A program made the translations under genes and the position numbers. Below the pieces are notes generated by a model. That model saw only the letters and a list, made by a program, of their open reading frames with translations, did no database searches and had not been told where the DNA came from. 38,982 nucleotides of DNA from Lachnospiraceae bacterium (GTDB taxonomy: Bacteria; Bacillota; Clostridia; Lachnospirales; Lachnospiraceae): contig BLMD01000400.1 in the NCBI GenBank assembly GCA_011959925.1, forward strand, positions 1 to 38,982, written 5' to 3'. Numbering within the stretch: the first letter of the stretch is position 1; every line of letters begins with the position of its first letter. Below, one piece after another: positions 16,021 through 24,314 of the stretch.

Positions 16021-19000
16021 GTTAAAAGAATATAATGGTTACTATTGTGAATCAGAATATGAATATGCCTTTATTGGATTTTTGGAGGCTGAAGGCTGGA
16101 TTTATTCTTCTGGTAACAATATTTCTCGTGTAACCAAAAGGAATGTGCTGATTGCTGATGATTTCAAAAAGTTTATAGCCGATACAAATCCAGACTTAAT
16201 GGAAGATGAAGTTACTCAGATTTTTGATAATGTCCGCCTTGTTGGCAGTGAAAGTGATTTTGCGACTTTGCATAAAGTATATAGTTGGATGGTTGATGGC
16301 GTTCAGCTTACGCCGCAATATGGACTGGTAAAAATGATACCACTTATTGATTTTGAAAATTGGAACAAGAACATATTCCGTGTGGTAAATCAGTTCACAG
16401 TAGAATATACAAATAATGGTCAAAAACAAAATCGAAGACCGGACGTGCTTTTGTTTGTAAATGGTATACCGTTATGCGTAATTGAATTGAAAAATCCTGC
16501 TGATGCGAATGCAACCATTTATGATGCTTGGGAGCAAATTAATATTCGTTATTGGAGAGATATTCCACACCTTTTGCATTACTGTCCCCTGGCTTGCATT
16601 TCAGACGGTGTGAAAACAAGACTTGGGACAGTTCGTACTCCTTATGAGCATTTTTATGCATGGAGACGTGTGAATGATGGAGATAAAGTATCTACTCTGC
16701 CTTTTGCAGAAACAGAAACTATGATAAAGGGCGTATATGCTCCTGAGCGATTTTTAGAAATTTTTAGAGATTACATTTATTTTCAGGATAGCATTTATGA
16801 TAGTTCGGAAGAGGAAATTGTATGTCGTTATCCACAATTCTTTGCGGCTAGATTACTAAAACAAAGTATAGTAAATTCTGTTGCCACCAAAAGCGGTAAA
16901 GGTGGAACATACTTTGGTGCAACCGGATGCGGGAAAACATACACAATGGCTTTTCTTGCCCGACAGCTAGCACTCCGTTGTACCGATATACCGGAAATCG
17001 GTTCGCCGACAATTATTCTAATTGTTGACCGTGATGAATTGCAAAAGCAGGGGGCGAAGCTTTTTACAAAGAGCAAAGAATTTTTGAACCTCGGTGAAGT
17101 AGCTGTTGTTAAAAATAGAGCACAGTTAAGACAGGAGCTTGGTGCAAGACAAAGTGGGGGTTTTTATATTTGCACCATTCAGAAATTCTGTGACAGGGAA
17201 GATGACAAAATCGGGATTATCAATGATAGACAGAATATTATATGTTTTTCCGATGAGGCTCATAGAACACAACTTGAACATTCTAAGAAAATTCAGTTCA
17301 GTAAAGATGCTGATGAAAATATGAAAGCGATGGTTTCAAAGCCATATGCAAAAGTATTGAAAGAAGCATTTCCACAGGCTACGTTTGTTGGATTTACCGG
17401 TACGCCTATTGCAGAAACATATCAAACATTTGGAGATGAAATTGACCGATATACAATGGATCAGGCAGTTGCAGACGGTTTGACGGTTTCGATCAAGTAT
17501 CACCCTCGTATTGCTAAGGTATTGCTTGATAATAACAAGGTGAAAGAAATTGAAAATTATTATAAAAAATGTGCTGATGATGGTGCAACCTATGAGGATA
17601 TCGAAGCAAGTAAGAAAGCAATGAGCTCTATGGAAGTGATTCTTGGTGAGCCTTCCAGACTTGAGCGTCTGGCAACAGATATTCATGACCATTATGTTTC
17701 AGCATGCGCAGGTGATCCAGATAGAATACAAAAAGCAATGGTGGTATGTTCTAATAGAAAAATTGCTTATGCATTACTACAGAAGTTTAAGAATAAATAC
17801 CCTGAATGGCTTGAAGAGAAGAAAACACAGGATGGTGTTTCTGTAACGGAAGAAGAATTAAAAGAATTGAAACCAATGCCATTTATTGCAATGGTATCGA
17901 GTGTCGGCAGCAACGATGAAAAAGGCATGTATAATTATTTAGGAGGGGTTAAGAATGATAAGCGTTCGGAAGAACTGGATATTGCTTTTAAACAGGAAAA
18001 ATCGAACCTCCATATAGTTATTGTTGTAGATATGTGGATTACGGGTTTTGATGTTCCGTGTCTTACATATTTGTATAACGACAAACCTCTGAAAAAGCAT
18101 ATGTTGATACAGACCATTAGTCGTGTAAACAGAAAATATCCGGGCAAAGAATTTGGTATGGTTATTGATTATATTGGAATTCGCGATAATATGCGTGAAG
18201 CAATGAAGATTTATGGTGGTGATACTTCCGTTGCGCCTACGTCTGATGATGTTGAGCAGGCTACATCTGTGTTTAGAGAAGAGTTAGAAATCTTAAAAAC
18301 TCTGTTTACGGATTATGATTTAGCCCCTTTCTTAAATCTGGATTGTGACCCCGTCGCACGTTATAGACTTCTTGCAAAAGCTGCAGAATATGTATTTGTT
18401 TCAACACAGGAATTGAAAACAGAAGGAAATAAAGGTTCTCAAAAGGTTTCATTTAAAACTTACTTTCTAAAAACTGTAAAAAGAATGAGAGCTGCTTTTG
18501 ATATTTGTCAGCCTTCCGGCTATCTTGGTGAAGAAGAATCTGCACTTGCACAATGCTTTATGGCTATAGCTGGTTTTGTTCGTAAAATGAGTGGAACGAG
18601 TGAAGTGGATACAGATACCATGAATCGCGCAGTTTCAAAGATGGTTGAGGAAGCGTTGAAATATAATCAGGTGGAAAGTGTTCTCGAAAGCGGTGAGGAA
18701 GAAGATATCTTTTCACCGGAATATTTTGAAAAATTATCTGATGTTAAAATGCCTGCAACGAAGCTGGAACTTCTTGTGAAAATGCTTCGCAAGCAGATTA
18801 AGGAATATGGAAAAGTGAACCAGTTGGCTGCAAAGTCATTTCAGGAAATGTTAGAAAAGACGATTGCAGAGTATCATGAAAGACGCAAACATCTTACTGC
18901 TGAAGAAGCCGGGGAAGCACAGGAACAGGCATCTGAAGATATTATTAGAATTGCTACAGAACAGGCTTTAGCTATTCTTCGTCAGATGAACGAGAACAGA

Positions 19001-19447
19001 GAAAGTTTTCGTAAGATTGGTTTAACATTTGAAGAAAAAGCATTCTATGATATTTTGATTTCTCTGCGTGACCAATATAACTTTGAATATGGAACAGATC
19101 AAGAAGTTGATGGTGTTGTAATCAATGATAAGTGCAAAAGCTTAGCCAAAAAAGTAAAGGAAATCATTGATACAAAATCTTCGTTTGCAGACTGGCTTAA
19201 TAATCAGAATATAAGAAATCAATTAAAGCTGGATATTAAAATATGCTTGGTTAAGAATGGATACCCACCTCAGTATAGCCCGGAAGTATTCAATAAGGTT
19301 ATGGAGCAGGTAGAAAACTTTGAGGAGTATTCAGGAGCAGAAGATTTAAAAAATGAGTCATCTGCTTCGGCAAAGATTTATCAATATGAGACAGAGAGCA
19401 ATATGATGATGGTTGCTGAAGCCCCAATACCTTATGGCAAATCATAA
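16013..19447 (+). CDS. hsdR: Type I restriction endonuclease subunit HsdR
   Basis: 1144 residues, the usual size. The N-terminal PD-(D/E)xK nuclease has RRPDVLLF (Asp144) and CVIELKNP (Glu158, Lys160). The SF2 translocase follows: Walker A GATGCGKT (302-309), DEAH box FSDEAH (414-417), FTGTP, WITGFDVPCL and QTISRVNR. The C-terminal ~300 residues are helical and dock on HsdM. HsdR pumps unmethylated DNA through the complex and cuts at a distance. All catalytic residues are present, so the system looks intact. A DUF3800-like gene begins 29 bases downstream on the same strand. Confidence 0.96.
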   Translation: MAKLKEYNGYYCESEYEYAFIGFLEAEGWIYSSGNNISRVTKRNVLIADDFKKFIADTNPDLMEDEVTQIFDNVRLVGSESDFATLHKVYSWMVDGVQLTPQYGLVKMIPLIDFENWNKNIFRVVNQFTVEYTNNGQKQNRRPDVLLFVNGIPLCVIELKNPADANATIYDAWEQINIRYWRDIPHLLHYCPLACISDGVKTRLGTVRTPYEHFYAWRRVNDGDKVSTLPFAETETMIKGVYAPERFLEIFRDYIYFQDSIYDSSEEEIVCRYPQFFAARLLKQSIVNSVATKSGKGGTYFGATGCGKTYTMAFLARQLALRCTDIPEIGSPTIILIVDRDELQKQGAKLFTKSKEFLNLGEVAVVKNRAQLRQELGARQSGGFYICTIQKFCDREDDKIGIINDRQNIICFSDEAHRTQLEHSKKIQFSKDADENMKAMVSKPYAKVLKEAFPQATFVGFTGTPIAETYQTFGDEIDRYTMDQAVADGLTVSIKYHPRIAKVLLDNNKVKEIENYYKKCADDGATYEDIEASKKAMSSMEVILGEPSRLERLATDIHDHYVSACAGDPDRIQKAMVVCSNRKIAYALLQKFKNKYPEWLEEKKTQDGVSVTEEELKELKPMPFIAMVSSVGSNDEKGMYNYLGGVKNDKRSEELDIAFKQEKSNLHIVIVVDMWITGFDVPCLTYLYNDKPLKKHMLIQTISRVNRKYPGKEFGMVIDYIGIRDNMREAMKIYGGDTSVAPTSDDVEQATSVFREELEILKTLFTDYDLAPFLNLDCDPVARYRLLAKAAEYVFVSTQELKTEGNKGSQKVSFKTYFLKTVKRMRAAFDICQPSGYLGEEESALAQCFMAIAGFVRKMSGTSEVDTDTMNRAVSKMVEEALKYNQVESVLESGEEEDIFSPEYFEKLSDVKMPATKLELLVKMLRKQIKEYGKVNQLAAKSFQEMLEKTIAEYHERRKHLTAEEAGEAQEQASEDIIRIATEQALAILRQMNENRESFRKIGLTFEEKAFYDILISLRDQYNFEYGTDQEVDGVVINDKCKSLAKKVKEIIDTKSSFADWLNNQNIRNQLKLDIKICLVKNGYPPQYSPEVFNKVMEQVENFEEYSGAEDLKNESSASAKIYQYETESNMMMVAEAPIPYGKS

Positions 19448-19476
19448 GATAATTAATCAGTAGAGAGGCGATGAAT

Positions 19477-20973
19477 ATGAAGTATGTTTTTTTCTATGAT
19501 GAAACAGAGCATAGCAGAAAGATTAATTATAAGACTGTTACCGCCAATAATTACTGTGATAATTTCATGACTGGAATTGTGGGTTGGAAAGCAGAAGAAA
19601 ATGATTGTGTTTCTGACAGATACCTTGCTTTTGAATCGAAGTATGCATACAGAAAAAAAGACGGAGAATTAAAGAGCCAGACTATGAAAACAAAAGATTT
19701 TAGTCTTGGGTTTGCTTCTCTTAATAATCATACTATTGAATTTTATGAAGACCTTGTATCACTGTTTGATGAGAAAATAATTATATATTTCTCTGTGTTC
19801 AGCAAAATAGAATATGTTATTAGCCAATTGTTTGTAAATTATCATAATTCTATGTTTGTTGATGTTGATTACATGAAATATTCAATTATTAAGGCTATAA
19901 ATGTATATCAACCACAAAATGTGATAGAAACAATTTATAAAGAACCACAAATATTTGTTAATGAACTACGGTCTTTTTTAGAAGATAGGATTATTAAAAA
20001 TCAGGCTAATAGTATTTTGAAAGAACATGAGAATAAAGCATTTGAAGAAATACTTGTATTACTTGACGACACAGAGACATCGGAGACATTAGATTGGGCA
20101 TATTTTGCGTCGTTTGCTGGATTTAAGAAACTGTTGATAGAGATGAATATTGTTAATTATAGGCTGATGCTTGATCGAGAAGGAGAAGAAGCGCATACAT
20201 TGAATGCTGCAATAAATGAAGGACTTCAAAATGTTACCGAGGAAGACTCCAGGGAATATGTGGGACTTAGAATGGCAGACATGCTTGTAGGATTAATATC
20301 TCGATTGATGCAGTCATTGAAGATATCATTAAATGGAGATTATAAAGACGGGAAAATAAAGAAGACTCTTTTGGATTCTGGTTGGTTTGCATTGAATCAA
20401 AAGCAACTTGGTTTGTACAAAAAATTGTATCAAGTAATTTGTAGGAATAATGATTATTGGTACAAATCTTATGCTGGTATTTATTCAGATGATTTGGTGG
20501 CTTTTGTAGCACTTCTTCAATTTATGAATCATTTTTCTGATGCGGAAGAAATTTGCAGCAGTAAGCTTGAAATGCAACCAGAGTATTATAATGCCTTTGT
20601 CTGCGAAAGACTGAGCGAGCGTTATAAAATTATGAGAAACAAATTACCGATTGATCCTATTGCAAATGATGACAAAGATTGTTTTTATAATCAAAGAGGC
20701 GCAAAGGTTTATAAGGATATTAATAGGCAGTCCATGTTGCCATTACATAGTGGACAGAATGAATTTTATGTGCTTTCGGTGGGATTTTCAAGGAATGGAA
20801 TCCCATTGGTGACAATTTCGGAGAATGAACAGCCGAAGTGTTATAGACTACCGGATGAGTACGGCGATTGGACTATGACTGTTGTAGGATTTGCCAATAT
20901 GGGTGAAAGATTGTTTCCAGCGAAAGTGTTATTTTCACTAATTGATGGAAGATATTTGGTTGATATTTTATAA
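19477..20973 (+). CDS. DUF3800-like protein (predicted RNase H-fold) between hsdR and the Argonaute gene
   Basis: 498 residues from ATG 19477 (GAGAGG eight bases upstream; ATG 19471 is too close). The N-terminus MKYVFFYDETEHSRKI resembles the first strand of DUF3800, where an 'iDEsG/D-E' pair forms part of a predicted metal site (Asp8, Glu9). Around 258-280, REYVGLRMADMLVGLISRL matches the late 'lQlADlla' helix with Asp268. The ~220-residue C-terminal part is not in ordinary DUF3800 proteins. It holds a helical stretch with aromatic repeats (YKSYAGIYSDDLV), then a beta-rich end (FYVLSVGFSRNGIPLVTI). DUF3800 genes often occur in defence islands; the nuclease activity is predicted, not demonstrated. 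The operon position suggests a helper or second effector. Confidence 0.65.
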   Translation: MKYVFFYDETEHSRKINYKTVTANNYCDNFMTGIVGWKAEENDCVSDRYLAFESKYAYRKKDGELKSQTMKTKDFSLGFASLNNHTIEFYEDLVSLFDEKIIIYFSVFSKIEYVISQLFVNYHNSMFVDVDYMKYSIIKAINVYQPQNVIETIYKEPQIFVNELRSFLEDRIIKNQANSILKEHENKAFEEILVLLDDTETSETLDWAYFASFAGFKKLLIEMNIVNYRLMLDREGEEAHTLNAAINEGLQNVTEEDSREYVGLRMADMLVGLISRLMQSLKISLNGDYKDGKIKKTLLDSGWFALNQKQLGLYKKLYQVICRNNDYWYKSYAGIYSDDLVAFVALLQFMNHFSDAEEICSSKLEMQPEYYNAFVCERLSERYKIMRNKLPIDPIANDDKDCFYNQRGAKVYKDINRQSMLPLHSGQNEFYVLSVGFSRNGIPLVTISENEQPKCYRLPDEYGDWTMTVVGFANMGERLFPAKVLFSLIDGRYLVDIL

Positions 20974-21084
20974 CTCATAGGAATGACTGTCCTAGATTAA
21001 GATTGATAGAAAGCATGGTAATAGGTTAGGTACATATCCATATCAAAGAGTTTTTATTATTTGAAGCAAGAACGGGAGGAAAGT

Positions 21085-24000
21085 ATGAAAACAATAGATA
21101 CTAATACATTTGTAAATAGTTTTAAAGTTAAGCCGGATAAAAGCATGTCTTTCCTCTTGGGAGCAGGAGCATCCATATCATCGAACATTCCATCTGGTGG
21201 GCAAATGGTATGGGATTTTAAGAGAACATTGTATTGTACAGCAAATAATATACGGACAAGTTTGTATGGTGATTTGTCTAAGGAGAATGTACAGAAGGAG
21301 ATTCAATCATATTTTGATGGACAAGGGGGATATCCGGAATTATGGTCAACAGAAGAATATTCATTTTATTTTGAAAAGTGCTATCCATCAAGAAAAGATC
21401 GAGAGTATTATATTCAAAATAAAGTACGAGATATAAAACCATCATTGGGATACTTATGTATGGGTGAAATGATAATCAATGGGAAAGTAGATTTAGTTTC
21501 AACTACTAATTTTGATGATTTGGTGCAAGCTGGTGTTCATTCAATTGATTCAAGTATTTCAATTAAAACAATATCATCTGCCGTTAGCAATAGTGTTGGA
21601 TTTTCGTTGAATGAAGGATTTCCTAATATAATAAAATTACATGGAGATTATTTATTCGATAAATTAAAAAACACAGAGTTAGAATTGCAAAAATTAGAGG
21701 ATGAAATAGCTGATATTTGGAAAACATCTATAAAAGAAAATGGATTAATAGTTATAGGATATGCTGGCAATGATAGTTCTGTTATGTCTGTTCTGGAAGA
21801 ATTAATCAGTGAAGATGGTATAAAGAAAGGTGTATATTGGTGCAAACCAAAGGGCAGTCATCTTAGTATAAGGGCATGCAAGTTTATGGAGACCGCTTGC
21901 AATGTTAATGAACAGTCGGCAGTAGTTGAAATTGAGGCTTTTGATGATCTTATGTATAGTTTGTACTTGGCTATGAATTTGGAAAATTCCAGCATTGATG
22001 AGCTATGGAAAGGTCATGATAAAAAACAGGATATTTTATATGATGCGATAGGAAAGCATACAGCAACAGTAATAACGAATGCATTGCCAGCAATGCAGTT
22101 TCCAAGCAAATGTTATGTATTTAGTTCGAGCATTACTACTTGGAAAGAATTGCGGGCAACAACAAATAATTGTTGTGTTGCAATTTTATATAAAGGAAAA
22201 GTATGGACATTGGGGAGCAAAAGCGGTATTTTAGAGGCTTTTGCTGATAAAAATATTAGTAATATTGAGGAAATGGATATTCCAATATATATGATGAAAC
22301 TGGAACATTCAGATGTCATAGGCATGTTTTATGAGATTATAGAAAATAATTTATTAAGCATGGGTTTATCTTCATTTGGAAAAAATAAGTACTTTGACAA
22401 AAGTAGCCGGCGTTTAAAAAACGGTTGTTTTGTTTATGATGCAATTAAAATAGCTCTATCGTTTGTTGATAGTAATGTAGTTATGAATTTATTGCCTACA
22501 GTTCATGTATTAAAAAATGATGAATCCCAATTAGAACGATTTGCGTATCAGAATATTGTAAACAGTGAAATGTCAATACTCTATAACAAACAGATGAATG
22601 ATAAGATAGAAATATGGATTCAGAAATTATCAAAGAAAGGGAAAATAATTTTTGAATTAGGAAATGCTGTGTTGGAGTTTAATACACAACGAATACAATT
22701 TTCTGGAACAGGCAGTATCAATAAATGTTATCAAGCGAAGGAAACGGAACTTGCTTTTGATTATGAAAATGGTAGTTGTATCGCAGTTAATCAATTAAAA
22801 GGGTTAGTTAATTATGGACCCTTAGAATCATATGCAAATCGAAGTGTTCGGTTAGCAGTGCTGTCACCTAGAGAATGTGCAGCAGATATATGGAGGCACT
22901 TAAATGAACTGAATAAGCATCATGCAACAACTTTAAAGCAGGATAAAGCATTTTTACCAGAATATATAGGATTTCAAGATGTTTTTAGATGTGGGTTGAA
23001 TATTCCAAATGGAGATGATACCAAAAGATTTAGGGGTTATCCTTTAGGCGGGGCTTTAAAGGCAAGTACGGAAGATTTCTTTAACGGGATTTGTCAATAT
23101 ATTGATGTGATGGAAAGGGAAAAACATGAATTTGATGTTTTGGTAATTTATATTCCAAACCAGTTAAGTAAAATGAGAGAACTGAAAAATGAAAATGTTT
23201 ATTTTGATTTGCATGATTCACTAAAAATATATTGCGCTGGTAAAGGTATTGTTACACAGATAATAGAAGAAAAATCGGTTCATACCAATAGTGATATGGC
23301 AAAAATTATGTGGGGACTTTCCACCGCTATATATGCAAAGGCTATTGGAAAATTATGGAAACCAAAGCTGACAAGATATAATACGGCGTATATTGGTTTA
23401 AGTTATGTACAATCAATAAAGAATAATGAAAAAATATCAATTGGTTGTAGTCAGTTATTTGATTCAGAAGGAAATGGCATGGAATTGTACTTGCGTCCGC
23501 TAAAAGATCCACAGATTATACAGAAAAATCCTTATATGAGAAGTGGAGATGCTTGTCGCCTTATGAATAATTTGAAAAGAATTTATGACGAATCGGTTCC
23601 TTTGCATAAATTAAATCGAATTGTAATACATAAGACAACACACTTTACAAAGGAAGAAATGGAGGGAATAACAAATGGGCTTGCAGGTGTGGATAATATT
23701 GAATTGTTGCAAATTCAAGAATTTTCTGCATGGAGAACTATAAGATTTCAGAATGATACTGCAACACCATTTCCCGTTCAAAGGGGAACTGTTATTCCAC
23801 TTGACAAGGACACATTTTTAATTTGGACGCATGGAAGTGTTCAGCATGATGAATTGGCAGGAAAAAACTTGAACTATTATAAAAATGGTAGAGGAATACC
23901 AGCTCCATTATTGATAAAACGATTTATGGGGAAATCATCGGCGCAGGAATTGGTCAATGAAATTTTAATGCTTACTAAAATGAATTGGAATAGTGGGGAC

Positions 24001-24114
24001 GGATTATACAAAATATTGCCTGTAACGCTGGATTTTGCAAAGGCATTATCCCGTGTTGCTAAGCAAGACTTAGTGGTCTATGATAGACCGTATGATTTTA
24101 GATATTTTATGTAA
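21085..24114 (+). CDS. Single-chain SIR2-(APAZ)-MID-PIWI short prokaryotic Argonaute (SPARSA-like)
   Basis: 1009 residues from ATG 21085 behind GGGAGG. The N-terminal SIR2 domain has FLLGAGASIS (26-30 core), STTNFDD with Asn142, IKLHGDY with His186 and VIGYAGND (225-230), so the NAD-hydrolysing site looks intact. About 290-600 is a linker region in the APAZ position. A MID-like region follows with FDVLVIYIPNQL and a 5'-phosphate pocket motif SLKIYCAGKGIVTQ (~712-725). The PIWI-like end has YIGLSYVQ, RIVIHKTTHF, LIWTHGSV, NWNSGDGLYKILPVTLDFAKAL and a C-terminus YDFRYFM, as expected for Argonautes. Catalytic Asp positions read Ser773 and Thr851, so slicing is probably lost. Family knowledge: guide-RNA recognition of invading DNA triggers SIR2 NAD+ depletion. 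Most relatives split SIR2-APAZ and Argonaute in two genes. Confidence 0.85.
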   Translation: MKTIDTNTFVNSFKVKPDKSMSFLLGAGASISSNIPSGGQMVWDFKRTLYCTANNIRTSLYGDLSKENVQKEIQSYFDGQGGYPELWSTEEYSFYFEKCYPSRKDREYYIQNKVRDIKPSLGYLCMGEMIINGKVDLVSTTNFDDLVQAGVHSIDSSISIKTISSAVSNSVGFSLNEGFPNIIKLHGDYLFDKLKNTELELQKLEDEIADIWKTSIKENGLIVIGYAGNDSSVMSVLEELISEDGIKKGVYWCKPKGSHLSIRACKFMETACNVNEQSAVVEIEAFDDLMYSLYLAMNLENSSIDELWKGHDKKQDILYDAIGKHTATVITNALPAMQFPSKCYVFSSSITTWKELRATTNNCCVAILYKGKVWTLGSKSGILEAFADKNISNIEEMDIPIYMMKLEHSDVIGMFYEIIENNLLSMGLSSFGKNKYFDKSSRRLKNGCFVYDAIKIALSFVDSNVVMNLLPTVHVLKNDESQLERFAYQNIVNSEMSILYNKQMNDKIEIWIQKLSKKGKIIFELGNAVLEFNTQRIQFSGTGSINKCYQAKETELAFDYENGSCIAVNQLKGLVNYGPLESYANRSVRLAVLSPRECAADIWRHLNELNKHHATTLKQDKAFLPEYIGFQDVFRCGLNIPNGDDTKRFRGYPLGGALKASTEDFFNGICQYIDVMEREKHEFDVLVIYIPNQLSKMRELKNENVYFDLHDSLKIYCAGKGIVTQIIEEKSVHTNSDMAKIMWGLSTAIYAKAIGKLWKPKLTRYNTAYIGLSYVQSIKNNEKISIGCSQLFDSEGNGMELYLRPLKDPQIIQKNPYMRSGDACRLMNNLKRIYDESVPLHKLNRIVIHKTTHFTKEEMEGITNGLAGVDNIELLQIQEFSAWRTIRFQNDTATPFPVQRGTVIPLDKDTFLIWTHGSVQHDELAGKNLNYYKNGRGIPAPLLIKRFMGKSSAQELVNEILMLTKMNWNSGDGLYKILPVTLDFAKALSRVAKQDLVVYDRPYDFRYFM

Positions 24115-24270
24115 GGATTATCAATTATCGATAATGAAATCTGTTTAAAAGATTGGTGCCGAATGCTATTTACAGAAAAAGATTCAAAAGATTGGATACT
24201 TCAAAATGACTTGTATTTCAATTTGAATACAGGTAATGAAGAACTGCTCCAAAATGAAATAAGTAAATAA
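24115..24270 (+). other. Open frame continuing 51 codons after the Argonaute stop
   Basis: After the TAA at 24112-24114 the same frame stays open to 24270. It encodes a plausible, hydrophilic 51-codon stretch (with LKDWCRMLF and KDWILQNDLYFNLNTG), and an internal ATG at 24163 could start a 35-residue peptide without a clear ribosome site. It may be a chance open frame, a degraded neighbour's end, or a short accessory ORF. The Argonaute itself ends at a normal C-terminus (YFM), so a lost tail is unlikely. Confidence 0.25.
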
Positions 24271-24314
24271 TAAGATTACCATGAATAATTCATACCAGAA
24301 AGAGAGGCGTTTGA

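Noticed and set aside
24112-24270. Frameshifted or nonsense-truncated Argonaute
   Set aside because: The protein ends in a typical Argonaute C-terminus (YFM), so the TAA is likely the true stop.
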